From: Taudactylus pleione
Taxonomy: Eukaryota; Chordata; Amphibia; Anura; Myobatrachidae
NCBI GenBank assembly: GCA_031769625.1
Contig: JAUIMM010000124.1
Span: forward strand, 10,552,001 to 10,616,000
DNA length: 64,000 bases
Reading direction: 5' to 3'
In this document: in pieces, positions 21,620-33,866 of the stretch
Layout of the letters: the number at the start of each line of letters is the position of its first letter
Position numbering within the stretch: position 1 is the first letter of the stretch
Notes under the pieces: generated by a model
The model's database searches: none
Seen by the model: the letters and a program-made list of their open reading frames with translations, nothing else
Told to the model about the DNA's origin: nothing
Program-made: the position numbers and the translations under genes

Positions 21620-24354
21620 ATGTCTACATTCTACTTGAAGAGTGAACTTATAACTAAAAAGAAACTCCCAGATAATCTAGATGAAATTTTCTCGGATATT
21701 ACAAAGGCCAGTACTCCCAAAGATAATTGGGAAGAAGATCTATTTAAATTACAGTCCAATCTACAATATAGAACTAGAGTATCATGGGACATTATCACGT
21801 TAGAAAACTACTTAAAGCATAAGATCACTCTGACGGGTTTATGACCTAAAATTTTCCCAGCATTTAAATTAGCTACTGACAATCTGAGCAAAGACTGGGA
21901 AATTCTAGGGATGTGCAGGCTCGGTTTTACTCGGATTTACTCGGTTCTTATCGCCACTTTACCGCAAATTTGGATTTATTATATTGGCTATCCAAAAAAC
22001 ATGATAGGCGATAGCCAATAAAATGCCGTTTAAAGATCCGAGTAAATCCGAGTAAAACCGAACCCGCTCACCCCTAGAAATTACCTTATTGAAATGTTCC
22101 CAGGACCTAATGTCTATATTGATTAAACATAACCACATCACACTAGATGTATGTGAGAAAGAAATTGAGGGACTGGGTAAGAAGTTGGAAATCTGGGAAC
22201 AAGACCTAACATTTCAAAAAATAGTTGAAAAACACAAGAAGGAACTTGAAATATATGAATCAGAGATTATAGAAAGGAAGAGACAAAAATACAATAGAGA
22301 CAAATGTGATTTCCAAACAGGGAATATTTTTAAGTGGAATAAGCAATATACCAATAGACAGAGTCAGAGACCACAAGAGTCTTATACATCATCCGAGTTT
22401 GAGTCCTCTGGGGGAGAAGACTTTTCAGAGACTAACTTAAGTGAACCTTCACACTCCAGACATAGACATGATATGTATGATGATGAACATCCCTCATCAG
22501 TTTTTTTAGGACAAGGCAGGGGGGCAACCCAAGTATCGTACAAGAGGAAAATGAGGTGTAGCAAGAAGAAACGTAGGGGAGTCATCATACTGGGATCAAT
22601 GTCTACCACACAGATACCCAATCAGAACACCAAAGAGGTAATGACTCACGATTCCGATCAGAACCCCAAGGAGGTAATGACTCACAATTCCAACTTAAAG
22701 ATCATCAATCTTTCAAAAATAATTTTGACCAATGAACAAACATCATTACTTAGTAAGGGATTATCGTTTTCACCTACACAACCTTTTGATCGATTTGGAT
22801 GGGAAAAGGACCTTAAGATATTTGGACGGAAACTCTTACTGAAGAAATACTTTGCCAACCAGAAGCATCATATTGCATTGGGTGATCCAATATTTGAACA
22901 AAAGATGATCTTTGACCAAGAAGAACTTGATGCGATACATACACTGGAGGAATTACAACAGGAAGGGACTTATACCAAATCCCATAAGAATTTAATGAGA
23001 CCATGGTGTAAGAAAAAATCAACCTTCTTCTCCCCTGAATCTTCTTGTCCGGAGGTCCTAATTTTCCAAGAATTGGGGTCCAAAGACTTGGATCAACTTC
23101 ATTTAAAAACCAGAGGTAAGAAGTACTTACAGAATAATCCCAAAAAACAAGAAATAGAAGCCCTAAGGGAAATACAGCAATGGAAAGAAGTGGTAATAAA
23201 ACCTTCTGACAAGGGAGGAAATATTGTCATCTGGCCCACGGAAATGTATCAAAAAGAGGCTATGCGACAACTCAATGATGCAAGTTGCTATCAGAAAATG
23301 ATGTTCAATCCAACAGACAATTATACCACACTTTGCAATAGAATTATTGATCAAGCTATGAAAGAGGGAACTATCCTCAAACAGGAGCATGAATATTTGA
23401 AAGTACAAAATCCTAAAACACCCACTTTGTACTTGCTCCCCAAGCTCCACAAGGACATTCGAGACCCACCTGGGAGACCTATTGTGTCTGGATTAAGAGG
23501 ATTATCTGAGAATGCAAGTAGATTTGTAAATGTACATTTGAGACATCATGTCCTGGGCTTAACATGATGTTAGGATGGAGAAACATAATTTTCTTCTTAC
23601 CCTTGATGTTGAATCCATATATACATGTATAAATCATGATCTAGGGATTCAAGCAGTGACCTATTTCCTTCAGTTGGAGGAACCATGTGCTTTTCATTCA
23701 TTTCTCCTTTGATCTTCTGAGATTTCTACTTACCAAAAATTACTTTACATTTGGGGACCGCTTCTACCTACAAACAAGAGGGGTGTAGATGGGGGCTGCC
23801 TGTGCCCCCACATACGGGTAGGTGGGATACGGATGGGGGCTGCCTGTGCCCCCACATTCTTGGGTAGGTGGGAGTAGGAAACAGTCTTTGGAGAGTCAAT
23901 GGATTAATATACCCAATTTGTGGGGGGTTGGTGGTGTTATATAGATGACATCCTCCTGCTATGGGAAAGAGAAGAAAAACTACTTTTAGAGTTTATCCAA
24001 GCATTAAACAACAATTGTATCAACATCAAGCTGACACATCATTACGGCCAAGACTGGGTACCCTTTTTGGACCTAAAAATCTATGAGACAGATTTAGGTG
24101 TAATCCATACCAAACTTTATCGTAAAGAAACGGTGACCAATAGTCTTCTTCATCAAATGAGTGCACATTTCCCCCCAAAAACAACAGTAGAAAACCTACC
24201 AAAGGGTGAATTTTTGCATCTCAAACACAATTGTTCAGAAGAACAAACCTTCAAGTCCAAAAGCATTGAACTTACTGAAAGACTGAGGGAAAGGGGGTAT
24301 AGTAATAGGTGCATCAAGAAAGCCAAATCTAGTATCTCCAACATCAAAAGAGAC
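21620..24354 (+). pseudogene. PLE copy 2: RT-coding region, disrupted
   Basis: N-terminus at 21620 (MSTFYLKSELITKKKLP), cut at 21907 by a hAT MITE and resuming at 22076. A 492-codon open frame (22089-23567) follows with RNIFKWNK, LLLKKYFANQKHH, KPSDKGGNIVIW and YLLPKLHKDIRDPPGRPIVS, the PLE RT fingers. The next section (23568-23920) has stops and a local tandem duplication of 'gatgggggctgcctgtgccc'. The catalytic box YIDDILLLW is at 23938-23965, then WVPFLDLKIY and TVTNSLLHQMSAHFP. The frame is then interrupted by the 24355-25431 insert. More complete than copy 1 but not functional. Expected role: telomerase-like target-primed reverse transcription. Confidence 0.9.
21908..22075. mobile_element. 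hAT MITE, 168 bp, inside PLE copy 2
   Basis: Ends TAGGGATGTGCAGGCTCGG and CCGAACCCGCTCACCCCTA are inverted and match the hAT2/hAT3 termini. Flanks GGAAATTC and GAAATTAC are compatible with a drifted 8-bp target duplication. The interior is a palindrome (ggctatc...gatagcc, cggatttactcggtt...). Non-coding. Confidence 0.85.
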
Positions 24355-25431
24355 AGGACCCGCTTAAAATTATATCGTAAAGACGCCATCTTGCGACTGG
24401 CCGCAAGACGCCATTTTAGGTAAACTCACACTTAAGTACATATGGCGATATTACTATTAGCATCATGCTATTGCATCTTTCACCATTTCTCATACACACA
24501 TTAATACGCACAATTGCGCTGTTAACTAGTCACATATTAGTGAATGCATAAGATCCTGTATGAAAAACGCTGTTTATTAGCTTCATGCACACGCATCTGC
24601 CCCAAGTTAACTAGCGTCTTTATATCAAACCCCAAATACTTACACAGTACATATTCACAGAAAAGGTCTCATAAGCTTTAAAGTATAAGATTCAAGTTTG
24701 TTCATTTATTATAATTGCTGAGAAATAAAGGTTATTTGGTAGCTAAGGTTTAATACATGATAAGTAAGTCATGTTTGATATTATACTGATCTGCACTCTT
24801 TCAACAGCATTTTGATATCGTCAGTGTGAAGATCACAACATGTATTCTCAACTTATGGACCGCAGAGACTTAAAGCACCGAAATGTACATTATATGACCA
24901 ACTGTTAGGATGTGCATGAACAGGAAACCAGAGACAACCAGTTGTTAGAGGCTGGACTGTGTCTATTTGAATCAACCTGTTAAATGCTCTGCAACAGATG
25001 CATCCTCCTGGGAACCAATGGCATCAGCGACAAGCCTCTCTATTGTGTTGTCTGTTTCTGTGAGAGTATAAACATGTGTGTTGTGACCCCAGTCTGAGTC
25101 TTCTTGCTGAATGCTGATTGACGGGGGTTTCTTGCTGATGCCTACATCTGGTCCAGAAGCGCTGCGTATGTATAACTGTACTTGGGTCTGTATAATTCTT
25201 TGCGCTAAATTGTACTTAGATCATAGTGTGTAACTGACTGTACTTTTACTTGAAATATCACTTTGTGCTTTGGAACCACAGGTAAAAGGTCTGGAGTCTT
25301 TATTTACTATATGACTGCGTACGCAAAATAGCGTCATCCTTAGAGGTTTATTGGCAGGATATTAAAAGGTATAGGCAGGATATTAGAAGGTATAGGCAGG
25401 AGTGTATAGAGGTTCTAATTCAATATCCTTA
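24355..25431. mobile_element. 1.08 kb unidentified insert in PLE copy 2
   Basis: PLE copy 1 reads 'aacatcaaaagagacgcattgatc' without interruption (14450-14475, given here only as the joining point). In copy 2 the pieces are separated by 1.08 kb, with 'aacatcaaaagagac' before and 'aacatcaaaaagatg' after it, an imperfect target duplication of about 13-15 bp. The insert has a TATA-like box ('gagtataaacatgtgtg') followed by 'tgtgaccccagtctgagtc', giving it an LTR-like look, and three copies of 'ggtataggcaggatatta' near its end. No TG/CA ends and no reading frame. Identity unknown. Confidence 0.55.
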
Positions 25432-26128
25432 AACATCAAAAAGATGCATTGATCTTCAAGGAAGAAGAACATAAAATACATGACCATCGATCTAATCAAG
25501 ATACAGATCAGATCATATTAATTGGTAATTTCTGCAAAGAATAGAGGAAGATACAAGAGATAATTCAGAGACAATGGTCAGTTTTTCATCTGGATGAAGA
25601 TTTATCCCAAGTATTAGGTACCAAGGTTGCCATGGGATGGCGTCGATCGAGAAACTTACGAGGCCAACTTGTCAAAAGTAATTTCACTAAATTCCCGAAG
25701 AAAGAAAGGACAACACAAGGATCATTTGCATGCGGGACATGTAAAGCATGCCAATACATGGTGAAGTGTGAAAAGTTCAAGGACATGTTTGGACATGATA
25801 TCCAAATAAAGGACTTTATTAATTGCAACACTATGGGAGTCATCTATTGTTTGACATGCCACTGCAATATGAAGTATAACATCTAGGAATAACATCTAGA
25901 AATTTGAAGCAACACATTTTGGAAAATGCTGGAATGATTAGAAATGCACCATCTGACCTTGCAAAGTTTAAAAAACTCACTTCAGTTGCCCGCCACTTTC
26001 ACATACACCATAACAACAACCCAAAGGGTTTACGAGCATTTGGCTTAGAGAAAATTGATTTGGGAATCCGTGGAGGTGACATTATGCAAGAGCTAATGAA
26101 AAGGGAGAGTGCATGGACCTTCAAATGA
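25432..26128 (+). pseudogene. PLE copy 2: linker and GIY-YIG endonuclease remnant
   Basis: 25632-25886 encodes the RT-EN linker with CGTCKACQYMVKC and the start of the endonuclease (GVIYCLTCHCNMKY). A small duplication 'aacatctagaaataacatct' and a frame change at about 25878 break the GIY-YIG core before YVG. 25904-26128 continues with LKQHILEN, HHFHIHHNNNPKG and MKRESAWTF. Same order as copy 1, which lacks this particular lesion. Confidence 0.85.
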
Positions 26129-26573
26129 ATTGCTCTCACCCCTAAAGGAATGAACGAAAATATTAATTATAGTGTCTTCCTATAATCAAATAACCAGTTA
26201 ATAGCCAATACATTATCTAATAAGCCATTCCCTTGAATTTCGTATTTTTTGTGGATTTACCTACTCCTTTATATATCTCATGCCTCTATATATATTTAAT
26301 GATGTCATTTTTTGAAATCTTTCTCTTTCTTTCTCTTCTCCCTTTCAAGGCTCAATATACTGGGTAGTATTCCCTACCCATATATTCTCATATTCCTCTA
26401 CTGGTTATGAAGCATTGTATTTTACTTTATTGATAATTATGATAGTGGTGTTATATTATATGCATATTTTATAAAATCCTTCATAATTTAAACTTAATGA
26501 TCAAACTCACATGTGTTAATAATATTAAATTAATTTTTTATAAAAATTATTTATTATGGTAACTATAGAATAA
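26129..26573 (+). repeat. PLE 3' UTR/end, copy 2
   Basis: Direct copy of 15141-15590 with a few small differences. Confidence 0.8.
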
Positions 26574-28247
26574 TGCTCATAAATACTAAGTAACAACAAT
26601 AATAGTAAAATCTACCAGAATAACATATAGATAATTATTATCAATCTGTGATTATCTGAGCTGTGGTAATAATGCTACCTGATTGGGGAGGATGTTAACA
26701 TTGCAACAACACTTTTCATTGGCAGCACAGCCTAAAGTGACTTTATCATGCTTATACTAGTCCAGAAGTGATAACACTATAAATATATGGTGTGGTAATA
26801 ATGCTACTTGAATAGGGATGATGTTAACATTGCAGTAATGTTATTCATTGGCAGCACAGCTAAAGTGATCTGTGATAATCATATGAATCAATCAGTCAGA
26901 ATAAAACTGATATTATACAGCAGTATTCGTGTAACACTATTCTATACTTACAAACCAATGTGTATTATATTAAGTGAATAAATTGTAACACATGCGATAG
27001 CAAAATATAATAATTATTGTTATGTGATTGTCTGACCTTTAAAGGATTGAACCAGCAGTTATGCCTTATATTAAAGGAGGACATTATTGCTGAAGTATTT
27101 GCAAGCCACTCAGGTAGATGTGATATTATCACCACCAATATTAGTGAATTCCTTTACTAATTTAGCTCTATGACCAACAAGGAGCATTTATATGTAGGTT
27201 ATTAGATATATTGAATTTACATATTACATATAATTTTGCTTCAGTTTAACATAGTACATTGCTATCATAATACTGGGAAATTGAATTTTTGGACCCTGCT
27301 CTTTTATACATTATTTGCTTACATTTTTCTATCTTTATACATTAATCTATATGTATGTTTATCAATTTAATTAATTCATGTTTTACCTCTATTTTTCACT
27401 GTACCATTCCCAGTGAATGGAATTTTTAGTATAATAGCTAATAAAAGTCAAACTTTAATGTATTGATTTTGTGCATGTGCACCCATCTCTAACAACCCCT
27501 AGCCTCTTTTTGTTTAATAACGAAGTAAGCAAGAAAGAATATGTGGAGCCCTAGTTAAATCAGGTGACCACAATATATAATAATGTATTTATTAAAACTA
27601 CAATAAATAGATGAGAACATACATGGATGTCACATGGATACAAATGATCACAGGTATAAATAACAATATCAGGGAATTTGTGGACGTAGGATCACCTGAG
27701 AACACATAGAGATGAAATGCGGAACTGCTTGTAAAGTCCCTCTCCTATAGTGTGTCCACAATCCTGAGCTCTAATGTAAGTCCACTCTCTGTATGAATTC
27801 CTCTAATCCAAGAGGTATATACCTCTATAAAGGGATAGATTCCTAAAAGACAGCAATGATGGAAAAAACTGCCCGTATAGACGGGTTAAATACAGTCACC
27901 TGTAGTCCTTTTAGTCACTTCCAAGAATCCTGAATATCTGCCGTTGATGGCAATCCTGGCAGTAGGTAGGGATGCCGCTTGTGTTTGTCAATGCGGCTAG
28001 GAGCTGAGGTGCCGTCCGGTGTATATAATCCAGAAATAACCACCGTCTCGGGCTGCCATCTGGTGTATAATGAGCTGCAAGACCTCCGTCTCAAGCTGCG
28101 CAAAAATCCTTATTATGCAGGACCCTTTAGTTATCAGATAGTAGGTTCCCGAGGAAGGAATAATGTTTCATGGATCGCCGCGCACGATTGCAGCGCCCTG
28201 CATAACGTTCTGGCACAGGGTCCTCAGAAGCCTGGAGCCGGCCCTGC
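26574..28247. other. A/T-rich interval with a 131-bp tandem pair
   Basis: 26659-26790 and 26790-26880 are tandem copies sharing 'gtggtaataatgctac', 'gatgttaacattgca' and 'cattggcagcacagc'. 27500-28240 is more GC-rich and looks like the leader of another retroelement ('ggtgaccacaatatataata', repeated 'ccgtctcgggctgc/caagctgcg') but I cannot place it in a family. No gene seen. Confidence 0.5.
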
Positions 28248-29085
28248 CTCTGATAATAATGCCATCTTCAAATAGAGTTATGCAGGTTTTCCCCAATGTC
28301 CCCGACTCCTGCTCTGTTCTAAAAGGCTGAGCAGATCTGGGAGCCGGCCCCTGTGATCAGTTTTGTGTGTTTAAATAAACCACAAGCTGATCACTTTAAA
28401 AAAAAAAATAGATAAAAAAATACAAGTGATTGGTGCTCTGGTGAGGTCCACTGACACTCAGGTCAGCTGGTCTCTGGGTTTCTGCACTGAGACCCCATCA
28501 GCTGCTCTATGTCAGCATCTCTATGTCAGAATAGAACAGCTGTCACAGTGCAGGAGCCTGGAGACCAACTGACTGGAGTCCCAGAGGACATCACAGGAGC
28601 AATGATCTCTGGACAGGTAAGTGTAAGCTCAGTGTGGAAGATCGCAGGGGTGGGCGTAGGGGGGGGGGGTCATGGAGGGGTTGTGGAGTGGTAGCCGGCG
28701 ACATGTGTGATTATGTTAGCAATTCCTGAGTAAGGTCAGACCATGTGCAAGTGTGTGTGAGGTCCGATGGTACTCCATGTTACCGATGGTTTCGCAAACT
28801 TGGCAATTATTATGGATGTGTGTAAGGTGAAGTGGGCATTCTTATGTTAGGCATTACGATACAATATTTTTGCAGTGGGACTGCATGCATAATCACAGCT
28901 GTGATCTCAATAGTGAACCGTAATGAATTAGGCCCATTATCACAACTCATCTGCATCTTAGATGCGGATTGTGATAAATAGAGCCCTTTCTACATACAAT
29001 ATGTGCTTTATAGTAAATAATTGTTGAATACATTCTTGCTTTATTTATTTTTTATTAGAAGTAGAAATAATATTAGTACCAATGT

Positions 29086-29990
29086 TGTTAAATTTTATAT
29101 ATGAAATTAATTGGTCTGTTTTTCTGTCCGGTTATGCATTCGGAAACCCCTTCACCGATTGGGATGAAATCAAAGCGAGGTGGTTCAGTTGGATCCTGGC
29201 CAGGTTTTAGGGGGTTAGGGTTCTGGTCTGATCTCCCGTTGGTGTATGATAGGCAGAACAATGACCCGAGGAGCCTGTTTTGAGCCATCCACTGGATGGA
29301 TTTGGATGAAAACTTCACAGAGGGGTCGCAATTGGTCTTGGATGCCTAATGGAGTGCTTGGGGTCACTGTCAGACCACACAGGGGAGTGCACCGGGCAGA
29401 ACTTTGACCCAGGTAGCCTGTTCTGGGCCTTCCACTGGATGGATTTGGATGACATCTCATAATAATCTTAAAACAAATATTTTTTAATCTTATATATAAA
29501 ATGAATTGGTCTGTTTGTTTGTCTGTCCGGTTATGCATTCAAACACCACTGCACAAATTGGGATGAAACAAATGTGAGGTGGATCAGTTGGATCCTGCAA
29601 GGTTTTATGGGGGTTAGGGTCCTGTTCGGACCTCCCGTTGGTGTATACTGGGCAGAACTTTGACCCAGGAAGCCTGTTCTGAGCCATCAACTGGATGGAT
29701 TTGGGCAAATGCTTCACAAAGTGGTAACATTTATTCCCAGAAGACATACTAGGGGGTTGAGGTCCTGCATGGATCTCCCATTGGTGTATGCTGGGCAGAA
29801 CTTTGTCCTGGGGAGCCTGTTCTGGGCCTTCCAATGGATGAATTCTGATGAAATCTTCACAGAGGGGTGGCAATTGGTCTGGGATGCCTAATGGAGTGGT
29901 TGTGGTCCTGGGCGAATTCTCTGTGTGACAGGAAGAACTTTCAGTGTGCTGGAAGAGCTGCTAAGCTGCTAATTATTTTTAAAATGTTGA
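29086..29990. mobile_element. Tandem Helitron-like non-autonomous blocks
   Basis: Two head-to-tail blocks, each starting 'tatatataaaattaattggtctgttt' style (truncated here) with 'tctgtccggttatgcattc', 'caccgattgggatgaaa', then 'gttggtgtatgctgggcag' and 'ggccttccactggatg'. The opening resembles the 5' end of many animal Helitrons (TCTTATATATAAAA...TTGTCTGTCTG...CACCGAT). A second copy of the pair is in duplicon D (37080-37870). No Rep/helicase coding. Superfamily is a tentative call. Confidence 0.4.
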
Positions 29991-30157
29991 CAGTTACATC
30001 AAACTCATTGATACTGTAATTTAATGCTGGGTCATTAACTAGTTGCTTAATAAATATAACTCTGTATTGTTTAAATGCAGCAATTTTTTTTCAACACTGC
30101 ACTATTGCATTCACTTTTTAAAGCAAAAGTAAAAAAATATGGTAAAAATAATAATAC

Positions 30158-30187
30158 CTGCAACTGTTCCTGTTTGGACTATTGTTT
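30158..30187 (-). CDS. 30-nt mini-exon, Thr/Val linker
   Basis: Minus strand: acceptor tgttcttttcacag, 30 nt, donor gtattatt. In phase 1 it reads x-TIVQTGTVA-x. The exon, its splice sites and phase are identical in duplicon D (38066-38095), although the flanking introns differ by indels. The reading matches the other phase-1 Thr-rich mini-exons of this locus. Probably an SRCR-interspersed linker exon. A short length and no transcript data limit confidence. Confidence 0.5.
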
Positions 30188-30839
30188 CTGTGAAAAGAAC
30201 AAAATATATAAAATTTAAATAATTAAAATGCTATGTATAAAATGACAGCAGCATATTAAAAATGAGTTTATATAGGATTTTATTTACATTTTATAATTGT
30301 CTTATTCACTGAAGTAAAATAGAGTGTAGACTGTTTTTTATTATGCCAGATACACTTGTTCATAGCAACACATGGACTTTACATTAAGACAAATTAATGA
30401 TTTTGTCTTATAAAATTAATATGATGTATCAATAAATTGATACAATACAATGAACAAAAGTCTAATTTCAACTTAATTTAAATAAAAAATATAAACTCAT
30501 ACAGTACTACACAACTAAGAAATTTGCTATATACATTTGAAAGGTCCAGAAAAGTATTAGAGAGCAAATGTAATGCATTATAGAAACAGCTTATCTTTCC
30601 AATTTTCTTATGAAACTGTCTGTATTGCACTATGGTGGTTTAAACAATATCAGTGATAGACAAGATGCCAGTTGCTTAATCAGTGTCTGATTCAAAGTTG
30701 CACACAAGTCTGTTATGTGAATGGACTTTGTGATTTTTCACACTATACTTGATGCCTCACTAAGCATACGCAATGTTGGGGAACTATGGGTTATTCAGAA
30801 TCATACGCCTCTCAGCTGCATCTCAACTTGTGGCAGAGT

Positions 30840-31363
30840 GTTGCTGGCAGTAGCGCACGCAGGGGGGGGGGGTTCTGAGTACCTAGAAACCCCCCCTGCC
30901 AGGCCAATCCTTCCCCGCAGTGCACAAATATTACTTGTTTTTTTTTTAAAAGTGAGACAGAGAGCTTTGTTTCTGTCTCATCAGGTCGGTCTGTGAGCTC
31001 CGAATGGGCAGCTTCCGCGTAGCTTTGGAGATGGCTGAGATCAGTACAGGGGAGCTTCTGCGGCTGCAGCTCCTCCCTGACAGCTCCCATGTGTCTTTGA
31101 GTGCCAGTGATGTCACTCACTGCACTCCTCCTCATCTGCTCAAGACAAGTCCGGACAGCACAGCATGTAATTTACCACTGTCACAAACAACATCGCAGGT
31201 ACTGTGCCTGCCAGCTCTTTTTATTCAATGGGTGTGGGGGGAGATGGTCTGTAGTCCGAGTGTTTGTAATCTTCAGTGCTAGGTGTCAGTGTGTAATCTT
31301 CTCTGAGTGCCTGTGTGTAATCTGCAGTGTAAGTGTCTGTGTGTAATTTGCAGTGTAAATGTT
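30840..31363. other. Unassigned insertion between duplicon C and hAT2
   Basis: Starts with 'agtagcgcacgcaggggggg' and an inverted 'ggggggttctgagtacctagaaacccccc' hairpin, a pattern common at transposon ends, followed by GC-richer sequence with short open frames and three 'gtgtctgtgtgtaatctgcagt' repeats (31280-31360). I recognise no protein. Confidence 0.45.
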
Positions 31364-31804
31364 AGAGATGAGCGGTTCGGATTCTGTGGAATCCAAACCG
31401 CTCCAAACATAGGAGATCCGAGTCCACCCGAACCATGTTCGGGTGTTCCCTGCCTGACTCGGATCCCCATTCGGGGCTGAACAGCGGCCTCCTGATGTCG
31501 GATTCTCGCGAGAGAATCCGATGTCAGGGCTCCTCTAGTGTAGGGCAGACCGCTGTGATAGCGGTCTGCCCTACACAGACACAAACACACAGCCGCCAGC
31601 GGCAGCTGTGTGTTTCTAATAGCAGCCAATGAGAGTCAGGCAGACTCTCATTGGCTGCTGCACGGAGGGAGCCGGTTGATGCTCACTCATGAGCTCCATC
31701 TTCTGGCTCCCTCCCCGCGTAATAGAGCAGAGCAGAGCGGACGGTGGCAGGAGCGGGGATTCAGGTAAGTTTTTTTTTTCTTTTTTTATTTGTATGTTTG
31801 TAAG

Positions 31805-32115
31805 GGGGCGCTACTGGGGGCATGCTAATGGGGGCACTGCTACTGGGGGGCATACTACTACTGGGGGCCTGCTAATGGGGGCACTACTACTGGGGGCCTG
31901 CTAATGGGGGCACTACTACTGGGGGCCTGCTACTGGGGGGCATACTACTAATGGGGGCACTACTACTGGGGGCCTGCTACGGGGGCATACTACTGGGGGC
32001 ATGTATTGGGGGCACTGCTACTGGGGGGCATACTACTACTGGGGGCATACTACTGTGGGCCTGCTAATGGTGGCACTACTACTGGGGGCCTGCTAATGGG
32101 GGCGCTACTATCATG
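31805..32115 (+). repeat. G-rich minisatellite (tactggggg units)
   Basis: About 20 variants of 'tactactgggggcctgctaatgggggcac' on the plus strand, with G5 or G6 runs every 10-16 bases. Lies near the 3' side of hAT2 (minus sense). Potential G-quadruplex forming on the plus strand. Open frames through it are not genes. Confidence 0.9.
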
Positions 32116-32583
32116 CATTTTTATCCACCTCATAGCTCACAATATTGATTTCAATATTTTTCACCAATATAGGCCAAAGGTTGCAGCAAGCTGGCTGGCT
32201 AAAGTAAGCAACAGAGTAGCACCACAAACGCACGGCAATTAAAAAAAATATTGGACCTCTATGAAACATTGCCACACAGCAGTAGCCGGCAGGATGGCAG
32301 TTTAATAAACTATAATAATGTCAGTCTACACTGCCCCAAATTGTGCAAAATGTAAAGAAAAGAGGTGCAAGATGGAATTGTCCCTCCCACCCACTCTTAT
32401 GTGGGATATTTAAAAGGACATGCACAGTTTAAAAAACCAAGCACTTTAGTGACTAGGACTGACACTTTCGTGGCAGAACTCCTTGGTTTGTATGGGCCCC
32501 CACAAAACATTTTTTGGAAGGACTGTGCTAGTCCAAACTGCTTGTAGCTGATACTGGACTGCTTGTTATTAATTTACAAATTA

Positions 32584-32790
32584 TTATAATTTTGTTAAAC
32601 AAATTGCATGAACTCGCTGCAAATGACATAACAGGGAGGAGGGGCCTAGATGGTTAACGTCCCTTCCTCTGCCAACGTTGGCTCTACATATGGAACAGAT
32701 GCCTTCACAACTGTTGCCAGAAATTAGATTCAAATAACTACATACCCAAGATGTGGCTTTCTTTTTATCATGAGCAAGAACTGCTGCCAC
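32584..32790 (-). pseudogene. Second BED-type zinc finger of hAT2
   Basis: Minus-strand translation gives ATSWVCSYLNLI...GICSICRANVGRGRDVNHLG...LLCHLQRVHA: the aromatic W..F/Y lead, C..C and H....H spacing of a BED finger, a DNA-binding module used by hAT transposases and ZBED proteins. It follows a first, more damaged finger at 33480-33330 with SRGKDPNHLGTSSLLRHL, so the element carried two BED fingers in tandem. Frame interrupted upstream. Confidence 0.75.
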
Positions 32791-33012
32791 TGGTGGCTGA
32801 TTTATGCGAACAACATCCTCATCATCAACATCCTCATTAGCGTCAGATAGGACACAAATTCCGCCTCAATCTCCTTTTGCACTTCCTCCACAATATCATC
32901 CTCATTTTGTATTATTTTACCATCTAATAATAGCACAGCCATCATGGCATCAGTGATCCGCTGCGAAACTAGGCGACAGCTGTTCTACTTACTTCCTCTA
33001 TAAAAGGACTGT

Positions 33013-33866
33013 TTAATAGTCAATTGTTTTTTTTAAATTACTACTAGTAGTAGTCTTCTTGGTCCCTTTCTGGGTTGAAGATCCACCCCCAGCAGCAGCA
33101 ACAGGCTTAGTACTTAAGGATCTTTCTGAGGAATCACGAATAGGAGAGGAGTCAGTCCTTATGAAATTGGATGCAGGACTACTTCCAATCACAAATGAGG
33201 ATGTTGATGATGATGCAGGTGTTGCTGGTGGAGATTGCAGGCACTTGGATCCAGATAGAAGGGAGCAGCTAGGTAATACTGGACTAATTGTTGTTCTTTT
33301 TTTGTCACCCAAAGTTTCAGAATTTGAAATACTCTTTCCAATTTGTTGAACAGGTGACGTAACAGGGAGGAAGTTCCAAGATGGTTTGGGTCCTTACCTC
33401 TACTCACTGTTACTTGGCAATGGTTACAAATGGCTTGGCAAAGGTTGTCCGGATTTGTGTGGAATTAATTCCACATGTGAGAAGTGGATTTTTTGGTCCT
33501 TTTCCCAGGCATGACAACAATGGAATTTTTCCCACCATGGGCAACAACTGTTGCCTGATTTACAGTTTTTGCACAAACATCCTCGACATCAACATCCTCA
33601 TCATCATCAACATCCTCATGATCCTTGTTGTTATCACCAACTACATAAATATCCTCCTCATCCTCCTGGTGCAATTCCACAGAAGCATCCTTGATTTCTA
33701 CGTCAGCATGTTGACTTGTGCCGCTCATCCCCACATTTTCAGAGGGCATGCAAATGGTGGAAGGAGGACCCTCTTCAAGTACAGTATTAGAAAGGTCAGG
33801 CTCACACATGGCAATCGTGGACACACTTGGACTCTCCTTGGGGATTTGTGATTTTTCAGAGCACAC
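33013..33866 (-). pseudogene. hAT2 N-terminal region, first BED finger and linker
   Basis: Minus strand in order: IPKESPSVS, STICMPSENV, a long acidic stretch rich in D/E (DHEDVDDDEDVDVED), VVMPGKRTKKSTSHMW, a stop, then the remains of a BED finger (SRGKDPNHLG) and the linker DSSPIRDSSERSLS...GTKKTTT. It parallels hAT1 3190-4010 (SPIRDSSGESCI, SRNTTTFTKQ). The catalytic part that follows in hAT1 is absent. Pseudogene. Confidence 0.8.

Larger units (their letters stand above)
28248..30839. repeat. Duplicon C (partner of duplicon D, 36298-38742)
   Basis: From 'ctctgataataatgccatc' to 'ctcaacttgtggcagagt' collinear with 36298-38742, including an inverted-repeat segment (28440-28620), a family-'TGAATTAGGCCC' element end at about 28935, two Helitron-like blocks, the 30-nt mini-exon and flanking intron. 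Confidence 0.9.

Noticed and set aside
24904..25290. Solo LTR of an endogenous retrovirus inside the 24355-25431 insert
   Set aside because: A TATA-like box is present, but there are no TG...CA ends with a 4-6 bp duplication at the insert boundaries. The evidence is too weak for that call.
28560..28617. Plus-strand exon-like segment ending in ctctggacag|gtaagtgta, duplicated at 36595-36656
   Set aside because: The donor is good, but the segment is one arm of an imperfect hairpin with 28440-28510, has indels out of frame between the two copies, and matches no protein family. More likely a transposon.
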